Shown: positions 1 through 6,515 of the stretch, piece after piece
How positions within the stretch are numbered: the first letter of the stretch is position 1
Layout of the letters: each line of letters begins with the position of its first letter
NCBI GenBank assembly: GCA_002371075.1
Contig: DFFS01000085.1
Coordinates: forward strand, 1,582 to 11,709
Direction of reading: 5' to 3'
From: Christensenella sp. UBA3770
Lineage (GTDB): Bacteria; Bacillota; Clostridia; Christensenellales; CAG-1252
Length of the DNA stretch: 10,128 bases
Position numbers and translations under genes: made by a program
The notes under the pieces: generated by a model
Told to the model about the DNA's origin: nothing
The model's database searches: none
What the model saw: the letters and a program-made list of their open reading frames with translations, nothing else

Positions 1-743
1 TCCTTGAGTTCGGGGCACCACTCGGGGTTCCAAACCAACGAAACGAAGCCGTCGTAGTTGACGGAACGGAGCGCCGCCATCATCTCCTTGATGGGCAAGT
101 CACCCTCGCCCAGCAAACAATACTCGGTGCCTGAGTCTCCCTTGCGCGCGTCGTTCAAATGCACGTGCTTGACGTATGCGCCGAGATTTTGTATGACGGT
201 CTCGGGAAGCTCGGAAGAACCGAAGTACGCCGCGGAAAAGTTCCACAGCGCGGAGAAACTGTCGCAAGCAAAGCTCTGCAACAGGTCGCGGAGGTCTGCG
301 CTGGACACAAAGAGCCCCGCCGTTTCCATCAGGATCGTGACCTTTGCTTTTTCCGCCTGCGGAAGGACGGACGCGATCAGCTCTTTGACCGCCTGCGTTG
401 CCGCTTGCTTGTCTTCGTGCGCTTCGGCACGAACGCGAAGATACGGGATCTTAAGGTTTTTGGCGATCTCGATGCATTTAAGGATCTCTTCTTTTGCCTG
501 CTCTTTGTCACCCGAAGCAACGTCGCAGATCGCGTCGATGCAGGGGATCGAAAGCTTTTTTACGTAAAGATTGCGCAAGGTCGCCGCCGCCGTATAATCG
601 TGAAAGGCGCCGTCCTTGTCGGTAAAAAGTTTGTTGTGAATGTTGTGAAGCTCAATGCCGTCAAAACCGAGGTTGACCGCAAGAGAACAAAAATCATCGA
701 AGGAGGAGTCGTGCCAACCCTTCGTGGAAAAGGAGAGTTTCAT
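1..743 (-). CDS. Xylose-isomerase-like TIM-barrel protein (sugar phosphate isomerase/epimerase family), C-terminus cut by window edge
   Basis: The last gene of the operon in view. 247 codons are visible and the frame is still open at base 1, so the C-terminus is missing. Family members are usually about 260-300 residues, so most of the protein is present. The alternating strand/helix pattern fits a (beta/alpha)8 barrel: GFDGIELHNI (27-36), YLRVRAE (101-107), VTILMETAG (135-143), AYVKHVHLND (189-198) and a final barrel strand near 229-239. Family members isomerise or epimerise sugars with a divalent metal held by Glu, Asp, His and Glu. Here E140 and the HVH motif (193-195) remain. The usual Asp of the W-D motif is N168, its following His residues are absent, and the final Glu of the L-E-W motif is V237. 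Catalysis by the normal mechanism is therefore doubtful. The ATG at 743 is chosen because AGGAGG lies six bases upstream, inside the end of the preceding gene; the intergenic gap is one base. Family is fairly sure; substrate and role are unknown. Confidence 0.8.
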   Translation of the reverse strand, partial: MKLSFSTKGWHDSSFDDFCSLAVNLGFDGIELHNIHNKLFTDKDGAFHDYTAAATLRNLYVKKLSIPCIDAICDVASGDKEQAKEEILKCIEIAKNLKIPYLRVRAEAHEDKQAATQAVKELIASVLPQAEKAKVTILMETAGLFVSSADLRDLLQSFACDSFSALWNFSAAYFGSSELPETVIQNLGAYVKHVHLNDARKGDSGTEYCLLGEGDLPIKEMMAALRSVNYDGFVSLVWNPEWCPELK

Positions 744-744
744 A

Positions 745-2115
745 TCATTCCTCCTCGTAGGTGATCTTGTTTACCGCGCTGAGATAAGCGCGAATGGAGG
801 CGCCGATGATATCGGTGGAAATGCCCTTGCCCGAATAAAGCTTGCCGTCCTTGCGAAGTTTTACAAGCGCGGAGCCCATTGCCTCTTTGCCCTCGGTGAC
901 GGACTGGATCTCAAAGTCGTCCAGTTCAAAGTGCTTGCCGATGATCTGCTCCAAGCAAAGGAACGCCGCGTCGATGGGACCGTCACCCATCATGATGCCT
1001 TGCATCTTTTCCCCGTTTTTGGTCAGGGTGATCTGCGCCGAAGCGCGAATGATGTTGCCGTTGTTGACGACGTAGCTTTCCAACTTGTAGGTTGCGGGAA
1101 CTTGCAATGCAACGGACGCAACGATCGCGTCAAGTTCCTTTGCGCCCACTCTCTTTTTGGCAGCCACACGCAAAAACTCCTCGTAGACCTTGTCTTTGTC
1201 TTCGTCCGAAAGATCGTAACCGATCTTGACCGTTGCGTCGATCACGGTCTCCTTGTCGTCCTTGTCGTCCAAACTGATCTTTTGCTCAAACGACGGAGCG
1301 GTGGCGATGGGACTCTTGCCCTCGCTGCCGGAAAGGATCTGCGCGATCTGCTTGCTTGCGCGGTGCAGCTCGGTGTACGTAATGTCGGTGGCGATGCCGT
1401 TGCGGTTGCCGCTGTTCTTCACGGACTCCGCAAGCGATTCCAAAGAGACGCCGTCGCCCGAAAGCACGGTGCGCACCGCCTTGACGCCCTTTTTGACGGA
1501 GAGCATCGCGGAAGAAAGCGCAAAGCCGCTCTTATCCGAGCAAGCCACGCCGACGGGCACGGAAAGCATCTCGGCGTACTTTTCCGCAAAGAGCGCAAAC
1601 TCATCCGGAAGCATCTCGCCCGCGTCGTCCGAAAGATAAACGGCGTTTGCCCCCGCCTTTTCCGCGGCAAGGAGCGCCGCTTTCAAAACGTCCTCCTCCG
1701 CACGGGTGGCGTCAAGAGCGCAGAAATACACGCGAGCCGCCTTTGCCTTTGCCGCGGCGATGACCTCGGGGATATACTCCAGCATCTTGGGAGCCTTCTT
1801 GTGATGGAAGTACTCCATTCCGACGGGAGAAAGGAACGCCTCCACGCGAAGCGCGAAGTTTTTGACGCCCTGCAGCGCGTTGACCGCCGTTTCGATGGTC
1901 GCCGCGTCCTTGACGGCAACGGAAAGAATGCTGCCTTTGACTGCGGAAGCACAGGTACGGAGCAGTAGCGCGTCTTCTTTGCTGTCCGATAGTTCGGGGA
2001 ACTCGATGACCGTCACGCATAGCTTCTCAAGAAGCCTGGCGATCTCAAATTTCTCCTTAAAAGACAATTCGTTGTCGTTTTCGCAAAGTTTCGTCGCTAC
2101 TCTGATTTTTTCCAT
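745..2115 (-). CDS. LeuA-related (2-isopropylmalate synthase/homocitrate synthase family) protein with degenerate catalytic site and intact LeuA C-terminal domain
   Basis: 456 residues, against about 510-520 for bacterial 2-isopropylmalate synthases, which condense 2-ketoisovalerate with acetyl-CoA in leucine synthesis. The N-terminal part (1-260) keeps the barrel pattern: VTVIEFPEL at 35-42, LSDDAGEMLPDEF at 161-173 matching the family S-D-T-x-G...P-E element, and TELHRASKQIAQI (248-260) matching E-I-W-R-T-S-Q-L. The linker subdomain KIGYDLSDEDKDKVYEEF (297-314) is typical. The C-terminal LeuA dimer/allosteric domain (about 325-451) is very well kept: GDGPIDAAF (377-385), SVTEGKEAMG (405-414), GKGISTDIIGASIRAY (429-444). 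The catalytic features are missing. The T-L-R-D-G-E-Q region reads KLCEND (9-14), the metal-binding H-x-H reads ACS (191-193), the G-E-R-A-G-N loop is shortened to SGDGVS (219-224), and the S-G-I-H-Q-D-G segment is absent. It is probably not a working synthase; a regulatory or altered role is inference. It starts 18 bp after the aminotransferase, with GAGG eight bases upstream of ATG. Confidence 0.85.
   Translation of the reverse strand: MEKIRVATKLCENDNELSFKEKFEIARLLEKLCVTVIEFPELSDSKEDALLLRTCASAVKGSILSVAVKDAATIETAVNALQGVKNFALRVEAFLSPVGMEYFHHKKAPKMLEYIPEVIAAAKAKAARVYFCALDATRAEEDVLKAALLAAEKAGANAVYLSDDAGEMLPDEFALFAEKYAEMLSVPVGVACSDKSGFALSSAMLSVKKGVKAVRTVLSGDGVSLESLAESVKNSGNRNGIATDITYTELHRASKQIAQILSGSEGKSPIATAPSFEQKISLDDKDDKETVIDATVKIGYDLSDEDKDKVYEEFLRVAAKKRVGAKELDAIVASVALQVPATYKLESYVVNNGNIIRASAQITLTKNGEKMQGIMMGDGPIDAAFLCLEQIIGKHFELDDFEIQSVTEGKEAMGSALVKLRKDGKLYSGKGISTDIIGASIRAYLSAVNKITYEEE
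750..755 (-). promoter_or_regulatory. Ribosome binding site of the TIM-barrel gene inside the end of the LeuA-like gene
   Basis: AGGAGG on the minus strand lies six bases before the ATG at 743 and is formed by the glutamate codons that end the LeuA-like protein. Stop and start are one base apart, so the two genes are probably translationally coupled. This also fixes the start of the TIM-barrel protein. Confidence 0.8.
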
Positions 2116-2133
2116 ACCTGTATCCTCACTTTT

Positions 2134-3198
2134 TTATTTTACGACTACCGTCCAGCCGAAATCGTCCTTGATCTCGCCCCATTGGATGCCGGTCAAGGTG
2201 TCGTACAATTTCTGCGTGACGGCGCCGATCTTGCCGCCGTTGATCGTGTATTTTACGTCCTTATAGCACAGTTCGCCGATCGGAGAGACCACCGCAGCCG
2301 TGCCGCAACCCCACGCTTCTTCAAGCGTGCCGTTCTTGAGCGCTTCGCCGAGCTCATCCACCGAAAGAAGCCTTTCTTCCACCGTGTATCCCGCCTTTTT
2401 CAAGACGTCGATGCAGCTCTTCCTCGTAACGCCGGGAAGAATGGACCCTGTGAGCTTGGGGGTAACGATCTTCCCCGCGATCTTAAACATAACGTTCATC
2501 GCGCCCACTTCTTCAATGTACTTTCTTTCCACGCCGTCCAACCACAAGACCTGGGAGTAACCCTTGTCTTCCGCCTTTTTGCCGGCACGGTTGGAAGCGG
2601 CGTAGTTGCCGCCGCACTTGGCGTAGCCGGTGCCGCCGCGTACCGCACGGACGTCTTCCGACTCGATCATGATCTTAACGGGGTTGATGCCCTCTTTGTA
2701 ATAGCTGCCCACGGGGGAAGCGATGATCACAAAGGTGGCGTGCTTGACCGCGTGAACGCCCAAGGACTCGTCGTTGCCAAACATAAAGGGACGCAGATAA
2801 AGCGAAGTGCCCTTCTTGTGCGGCGTCCAAGCCTTTTCACACTTGACGAACTCGGTCAAAGCAAACATCGCAAGATCCTCGGGGATCTCGGGCAAGCAAA
2901 GCCTTTCCGCCGAGTTGTTCATTCTGCGAATGTTTTCGATGGGACGGAAAAGCTGCACTTCGCCGTCGGCGCGACGATATGCCTTGAGACCCTCAAAGAT
3001 CTCCGAGCCGTAGTGGAGCGCCGTGCAAGCCGGATGGATGGAAAGGTTCTCAAACGGAACGATGCGAAGATCGTGCCAGCCCTTGTCCGGCGTGTAGTCC
3101 ATCATCAACATGTGGTCGGTAAAATATTTGCCGAATCCGAGGCTGTCCTCATCGGGCATTGCCTTGGGATTGGTGTTTTTGATAAATTTGATTTCCAT
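2134..3198 (-). CDS. ilvE: Branched-chain amino acid aminotransferase (PLP-dependent, fold type IV)
   Basis: 354 residues, the normal length for the eukaryote/Bacillus-type BCAT (BCAT-II). It interconverts valine, leucine and isoleucine with their 2-oxoacids, using 2-oxoglutarate/glutamate as partner, in the cytosol. Recognised by ALHYGSEIFEGLKAYR (60-75), the LFRPIENIRRMNNSAERL block (83-100), SLYLRPFMFG (132-141) and YAKCGGNYAAS (192-202), where K194 should be the PLP Schiff-base lysine. These are followed by QVLWLDG (217-223) and EEVGAMNVMF (231-240), the strand and cofactor phosphate loop typical of the family. No key residue appears to be lost. The ATG at 3198 has AAGGAG eight bases upstream, overlapping the end of the gamma-subunit gene (gap 11 bp), so the gene is translated from the same transcript as the oxidoreductase. 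That linkage makes branched-chain 2-oxoacids the likely substrate shared by both enzymes. Confidence 0.95.
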   Translation of the reverse strand: MEIKFIKNTNPKAMPDEDSLGFGKYFTDHMLMMDYTPDKGWHDLRIVPFENLSIHPACTALHYGSEIFEGLKAYRRADGEVQLFRPIENIRRMNNSAERLCLPEIPEDLAMFALTEFVKCEKAWTPHKKGTSLYLRPFMFGNDESLGVHAVKHATFVIIASPVGSYYKEGINPVKIMIESEDVRAVRGGTGYAKCGGNYAASNRAGKKAEDKGYSQVLWLDGVERKYIEEVGAMNVMFKIAGKIVTPKLTGSILPGVTRKSCIDVLKKAGYTVEERLLSVDELGEALKNGTLEEAWGCGTAAVVSPIGELCYKDVKYTINGGKIGAVTQKLYDTLTGIQWGEIKDDFGWTVVVK

Positions 3199-3209
3199 AA
3201 AACTACTCC

Positions 3210-3743
3210 TTATAAACTTGCGCCGAGGTCGATCGCCTTACGGTTGACCTCCATCATATCGGCGTGCTTTGCGCTGATGACCTTGGCAAGCGCCGCCTTA
3301 AGACCTTCGTCGTTGTATTCCCCAAGTTCCTTTAAGATCTTGCCCACGATGATCATGTTGGCAAGGGTCGGGAACCCGTTTTCACCCGCAAGCTTGGTTG
3401 CGGGGATCGGAAAGACCTTTACGTCCTTTCTGACAACGTCGCGCTCGATCAAGGAAGAATCCAAGAAGATCATGCCGCCGGGCGCCACTTTTTCTTCAAA
3501 ACGGTCCAAGGACGGAAGGTTCATTGCCACGAGCACGTCGGGATAGGTCACGATGGGCGAGCCCACGGGATCATCCGAAACGATCACGCTGCAGCTTGCC
3601 GTGCCGCCGCGCATTTCGGGGCCGTAAGAGGGGAGCCAACTGACCTGCTTCTCTTCGATAAGACCCTTGTAAGCGATAAATTTGCCGGCGAAAAGGATAC
3701 CCTGTCCGCCGAACCCGGAAAAGAGAAATTGCTTTGTGCTCAT
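3210..3743 (-). CDS. 2-oxoacid:ferredoxin oxidoreductase, gamma subunit (probably 2-ketoisovalerate type)
   Basis: 177 residues, the usual size of a free-standing gamma subunit. This subunit carries the Rossmann-like domain that completes the CoA-binding region of the oxidoreductase. The diagnostic N-terminal FSGFGGQGILFAGK (8-21) is present, followed by SYGPEMRGGTASCSVIVSD (39-57), the other strongly conserved block of this family, and VLVAMNLPSLDRFE (70-83). The start ATG at 3743 follows GGGGAGGTGA with a suitable gap. Only one base separates it from the stop of the beta-subunit gene, so the two are almost certainly translationally linked. The complex joins a 2-oxoacid and CoA to acyl-CoA, CO2 and reduced ferredoxin, reversibly. 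The gamma subunit does not reveal which 2-oxoacid is used; the branched-chain assignment comes from the alpha subunit and from ilvE next door. The 2-oxoglutarate (Kor/Oor) type is the main alternative. Confidence 0.92.
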   Translation of the reverse strand: MSTKQFLFSGFGGQGILFAGKFIAYKGLIEEKQVSWLPSYGPEMRGGTASCSVIVSDDPVGSPIVTYPDVLVAMNLPSLDRFEEKVAPGGMIFLDSSLIERDVVRKDVKVFPIPATKLAGENGFPTLANMIIVGKILKELGEYNDEGLKAALAKVISAKHADMMEVNRKAIDLGASL

Positions 3744-3744
3744 C

Positions 3745-4494
3745 TTACTTCACCTCCCCGTTGGATCTGTCTTTGTAAACGCCGAGGGGATAGTAGGGAA
3801 GCATCTTCTCCTCGATCCACTTCAACGCGTTTTGCGGCGTCATACCCCAGTTGGTCGGGCAGGAGGAAACGACCTCGATGAGAGAGAAGCCCTTGCCCTC
3901 GATTTGGTTCATAAACGCCTTTTTGATGGCTTTCTTCGCCGCGCGAATGTGCGGGATGCTGTTGACGGTCACGCGCTCCAAATACTCCGGACCTTCCAGC
4001 TCCGAAAGAAGCTCGCAAACCCTGATCGGGTAGCCGCAAAGCTTGGGATCCCTGCCGTACGGAGAGGTCTGCGTGACCTGCCCGACGAGGGAGGTGGGCG
4101 CCATTTGTCCGCCCGTCATGCCGTAGATCGCGTTGTTGATAAAGATCACGGTGATGTTTTCGTTTCTTGCCGCGGCGTGCACGGTCTCCGCCATACCGAT
4201 GGAGGCAAGGTCGCCGTCGCCCTGATAGGTGAACACCACTTTGGAGGGATCCGCCCTCTTAACGCCCGTTGCGACTGCCGGCGCCCTGCCGTGCGCCGCC
4301 TCGATCATGTCGCAAGCGAAGTAATCGTAAGCCATAACGGAGCAACCGACCGGCGCGATGCCGATGGTCTTGCCCTCGATGCCAAGTTCATCAATGACTT
4401 CCGCCACCAGTTTGTGCACGACGCCGTGCAAGCAACCGGGGCAATAATGGAGAGGCACGTCCAAAAGTGCGTGCGGTTTATCGTAAACTATCAT
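3745..4494 (-). CDS. 2-oxoacid:ferredoxin oxidoreductase, beta (thiamine pyrophosphate-binding) subunit
   Basis: 249 residues, normal for the short beta subunit that lacks its own iron-sulfur insert. It binds thiamine pyrophosphate and provides the site where the 2-oxoacid is decarboxylated. The TPP/Mg motif is clear: GDGD at 92-95 and NN at 120-121, about 26 residues apart, followed by AIYGMTGGQMAPTS (122-135). Near the N-terminus, YCPGCLHG (17-24) matches the conserved C-x-G-C-x-H-G segment that contributes to the cofactor site. APVGCSVMAYDYF (47-59) and FSLIEVVSSCPTNWG (203-217) are also typical. The ATG at 4494 has AAGGAGGT just upstream. The gap to the alpha subunit is 12 bp and to the gamma subunit one base. 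Substrate specificity is not readable from the sequence; 2-ketoisovalerate is favoured by context and 2-oxoglutarate is the alternative. Confidence 0.94.
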   Translation of the reverse strand: MIVYDKPHALLDVPLHYCPGCLHGVVHKLVAEVIDELGIEGKTIGIAPVGCSVMAYDYFACDMIEAAHGRAPAVATGVKRADPSKVVFTYQGDGDLASIGMAETVHAAARNENITVIFINNAIYGMTGGQMAPTSLVGQVTQTSPYGRDPKLCGYPIRVCELLSELEGPEYLERVTVNSIPHIRAAKKAIKKAFMNQIEGKGFSLIEVVSSCPTNWGMTPQNALKWIEEKMLPYYPLGVYKDRSNGEVK

Positions 4495-4506
4495 AGCGCT
4501 ACCTCC

Positions 4507-5559
4507 TTACTTACTTGCCTTGACGATCGCGTCAAGCACCTGCTCCGGCGAGGGGATCATGCCGCCCACGCGGTTGCAGAGGGAAACTTTAACTTTGCAC
4601 TCGGAAGCGAGACGAACGTCCTCGATCATCTGCCCCATGTTGAGCTCAACGGAGATGATCTCCTTAACGTGCGTCGCCGCCTTCTTAAACGGTGCGTCGG
4701 GGAACGGCCACAGCGTGATCGGACGGATAAGACCCGCCTTGATGCCCATTTTGCGCGCCTCGTTGACGGCGTTTTTGCTAACGCGCGCCGCAATGCCGAA
4801 CGCCGCAATGGCGATCTCCGCGTCGTCCATCATGTACTCTTCGTACATCGTCTCGTTTTGCTTGACAAGCTCGTAACGCTCAAACCTGGCGATGTTAAGT
4901 TTTTCAAGCTCTTCGGGGACAAGGGACAAGGAGTTTACGATGTTGTGCTTTCTCTTCATCTCGGTGCCCGTCGTCGCCCACGGCTTCTCGGGGGGAGGGG
5001 TCACTTCAAAGTCCAAACTGACCGGTTCCATCATCTGCCCCATCGTGCCGTCCGCAAGGACCATAGCGGTCATGCGATACTTATCGGCAAGCTCAAAGCC
5101 CTTGACGGTAAGCGCCGCCATCTCTTGCACGGAGGACGGAGCAAGAACGATCATATGATAGTCGCCGTGGCCGCCGCCGCGCGTGGATTGGAAATAATCG
5201 GACTGGCTGGGCTGAATGCCGCCGAGACCGGGACCGCCGCGCTGCACGTTTACCACGAGAGCGGGAAGATCCGCACCGGCGAGATAACTGATGCCCTCGC
5301 CCTTTAAGGAAATGCCCGGGGACGAGGACGAGGTCATAACGCGAAGACCCGCGCTTGCCACGCCGTAAACCATGTTGATGGCAGCGATCTCGCTCTCCGC
5401 TTGGAGGAACGTGCCGCCGATCTTGGGCATTCTCTTCGCCATATACGCCGCAACTTCCGTCTGCGGAGTGATGGGATAGCCGAAGTAATGCCGGCAACCG
5501 GCTTTGATCGCCGCTTCCGCGATCGCTTCATTGCCTTTCATCAAAACTTTGTCAGCCAT
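4507..5559 (-). CDS. vorB: 2-oxoacid:ferredoxin oxidoreductase, alpha subunit (VorB-like, 3-methyl-2-oxobutanoate type)
   Basis: 350 residues, the typical length of the VorB/KorA alpha subunit. It holds the pyrimidine-binding domain for thiamine pyrophosphate and the transketolase C-terminal domain. Visible landmarks are the start MADKVLMKGNEAIAEAA, the substrate-loop motif GYPITPQTE (27-35), the QAESEIAAINMVYG block (53-66) with the Glu expected to activate TPP, TSSSSPGISLKGEG (76-89), NVQRGGPGLGGIQPSQSD (104-121), and the C-terminal GLIRPITLWPFP (276-287) and VELNMGQMIEDVR (304-316). The overall pattern resembles proteins annotated as 3-methyl-2-oxobutanoate dehydrogenase subunit VorB in Clostridia. 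The D-A-B-C gene order, however, is also that of 2-oxoglutarate oxidoreductases (OorDABC), so the substrate is likely rather than proven. The ATG at 5559 is preceded by GAGGTGA, which overlaps the ferredoxin-subunit stop; the gap is 3 bp. Confidence 0.9.
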   Translation of the reverse strand: MADKVLMKGNEAIAEAAIKAGCRHYFGYPITPQTEVAAYMAKRMPKIGGTFLQAESEIAAINMVYGVASAGLRVMTSSSSPGISLKGEGISYLAGADLPALVVNVQRGGPGLGGIQPSQSDYFQSTRGGGHGDYHMIVLAPSSVQEMAALTVKGFELADKYRMTAMVLADGTMGQMMEPVSLDFEVTPPPEKPWATTGTEMKRKHNIVNSLSLVPEELEKLNIARFERYELVKQNETMYEEYMMDDAEIAIAAFGIAARVSKNAVNEARKMGIKAGLIRPITLWPFPDAPFKKAATHVKEIISVELNMGQMIEDVRLASECKVKVSLCNRVGGMIPSPEQVLDAIVKASK

Positions 5560-5562
5560 AGT

Positions 5563-5769
5563 TCACCTCTCTACTTTGATAATGAAATCAGGGCACATGA
5601 TCGCGCAGGAGCCGCAACCGATGCAGTCATCGGGACGCGCCGCTTCCACGGGGTGATGTCCTCTTTTGTTGATTTTGTCGGGAGCGAGTTGCAGGACTTT
5701 CTTGGGGCATACGTCCACACACAGTCCGCAACCTTTGCAGTTATCTGTCCGAAAAGTCAGTTTTGCCAT
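5563..5769 (-). CDS. 2x[4Fe-4S] ferredoxin-type delta subunit of the 2-oxoacid oxidoreductase
   Basis: 68 residues with two complete cluster motifs: C11-x2-C14-x2-C17-x3-C21-P and C49-x2-C52-x2-C55-x3-C59-P. These bind two [4Fe-4S] clusters that pass electrons between the TPP centre of the oxidoreductase and free ferredoxin. The start is taken as the ATG at 5769 (protein begins MAKLTFRTDNC) because AAGGAG sits seven bases upstream. The frame is open further up to 5865, but that extension would overlap the upstream ATPase gene by over 80 bases and encodes an arginine-rich leader foreign to ferredoxins. The ribosome site overlaps the upstream stop codon. It is followed directly by alpha, beta and gamma subunits, so this is a dedicated subunit rather than a general ferredoxin. 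Confidence 0.93.
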   Translation of the reverse strand: MAKLTFRTDNCKGCGLCVDVCPKKVLQLAPDKINKRGHHPVEAARPDDCIGCGSCAIMCPDFIIKVER

Positions 5770-5776
5770 AAGCCAT

Positions 5777-5782
5777 CTCCTT
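5777..5782 (-). promoter_or_regulatory. Ribosome binding site deciding the ferredoxin-subunit start
   Basis: On the minus strand AAGGAG lies seven bases before the ATG at 5769 and touches the TAA stop of the upstream ATPase gene. It fixes the short 68-residue form of the ferredoxin and argues against a start at 5865. Confidence 0.8.
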
Positions 5783-6454
5783 TTAATGTATTTTCCTTTC
5801 GATAAAATTCTTTTGCAACGTGAGCGGGAACAAGCCCTCCACTTTGCCGATAAGCTGTTTTGCAACGTCCTCTCTGACCGTTGTCATAAAGATCGGGAGC
5901 GACGCTTTTTTTGCCACCTCGTTTGCATAGCCGACGGAGGAAAGCACCACGTCCGCCGTCGTTTCAACGCCGAGGTTGGAGTTGTTGATGATGCCGGTAA
6001 ACGGAATGCCAGCCGCCGCCTCGATCTCGCGCATCACGTCAAGCGTGCTTTCCGCATCCGCCGTCAAGGGACGATATTTGTTGATCACCAACAGGTTTTC
6101 GTAATCCTTCTCCTCCAAGATGGCGGGGCGAAGCCTGCCCAGCACCAACGCGCCGCGGTCGTCTCCGCCGATATCCAGCACGCAGGTCAAGCCCTTGTCG
6201 TCCGTCACCGCATACATGTCTTGCGGCAAAGCCGGGATATCCACGTTGCTGTTGGCGTATTCCGACACGATCAAGCGGATGTCCTTTTCCTTAAGCAGGT
6301 CCAAGCTGTCCTTGGTGCGGAAATAGGGGTTTACGATGTCAAGGTCCGCAATCGCAACCCGATCCCGCTCCTGCCTGTACTTGGCGGCGAGATTGACTGC
6401 GATATTGGTTTTGCCACTTCCGTAGTGGCCGAGGATCATGGTGATTCGCTTCAT
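5783..6454 (-). CDS. P-loop ATPase of the ParA/MinD/CobQ-like (SIMIBI) type, function unknown
   Basis: 223 residues with the N-terminal phosphate-binding loop ILGHYGSGKTN (7-17). Next comes a ParA/MinD-like second element VAIADLDIVNPYF (33-45) with aspartates at 37 and 39, and a Walker B-like strand CVLDIGGDD (91-99). FTGIINNSNLG (152-162) may form the base-recognition loop. The signature lysine of classical ParA/MinD loops (K-G-G-x-G-K-T) is replaced by H10, and there is no C-x-x-C for an Mrp/NBP35-type iron-sulfur carrier. It is therefore a distinct branch of the class. No membrane segment or amphipathic MinD-like tail is evident. It is the first gene after the strong promoter at 6471-6500 and lies 13 bp upstream of the oxidoreductase ferredoxin gene, so it is co-expressed with the VOR complex. 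An assembly, maturation or regulatory role for that complex is inference only. No Shine-Dalgarno sequence precedes the ATG at 6454. Confidence 0.8.
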   Translation of the reverse strand: MKRITMILGHYGSGKTNIAVNLAAKYRQERDRVAIADLDIVNPYFRTKDSLDLLKEKDIRLIVSEYANSNVDIPALPQDMYAVTDDKGLTCVLDIGGDDRGALVLGRLRPAILEEKDYENLLVINKYRPLTADAESTLDVMREIEAAAGIPFTGIINNSNLGVETTADVVLSSVGYANEVAKKASLPIFMTTVREDVAKQLIGKVEGLFPLTLQKNFIERKIH

Positions 6455-6470
6455 AATCGTATATTTTACT

Positions 6471-6500
6471 ATTATATATCTTACCTGCGTCTGCTGTCAA
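6471..6500 (-). promoter_or_regulatory. Sigma70-type promoter for the ATPase-VOR-ilvE operon
   Basis: Read on the minus strand, TTGACA (6500-6495) and TATAAT (6476-6471) are both perfect consensus hexamers separated by 18 bases. They sit in the only sizeable gap of the window (6455-6515), just after the stop of the ligase gene. Transcription should begin near base 6464, giving a leader of about ten bases before the ATG at 6454. A mixed AT-rich downstream flank supports melting. The promoter would drive the ATPase, the four VOR subunits, ilvE, the LeuA-like gene and the TIM-barrel gene as one transcript, with possible read-through from the upstream ligases because no terminator hairpin is visible in the gap. 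Confidence 0.75.
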
Positions 6501-6515
6501 ACGCGCGCCCGCGGA

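Noticed and set aside
3682..5307. A 541-codon plus-strand open frame across the beta and alpha oxidoreductase genes, and similar frames at 655-1968 and 2182-3546
   Set aside because: All lie opposite well-conserved genes, cross gene boundaries and have no family features. They are codon-bias shadows.
5563..5865. A longer ferredoxin beginning at 5865
   Set aside because: The extension overlaps the ATPase gene, is basic and unlike ferredoxins, and the ribosome site sits before the ATG at 5769.
6501..6515. GC-rich stretch after the fusion-ligase stop as a terminator
   Set aside because: CGCGGGCGCGCG is self-complementary only in short pieces, has no proper stem-loop and no following U-tract at the right place.
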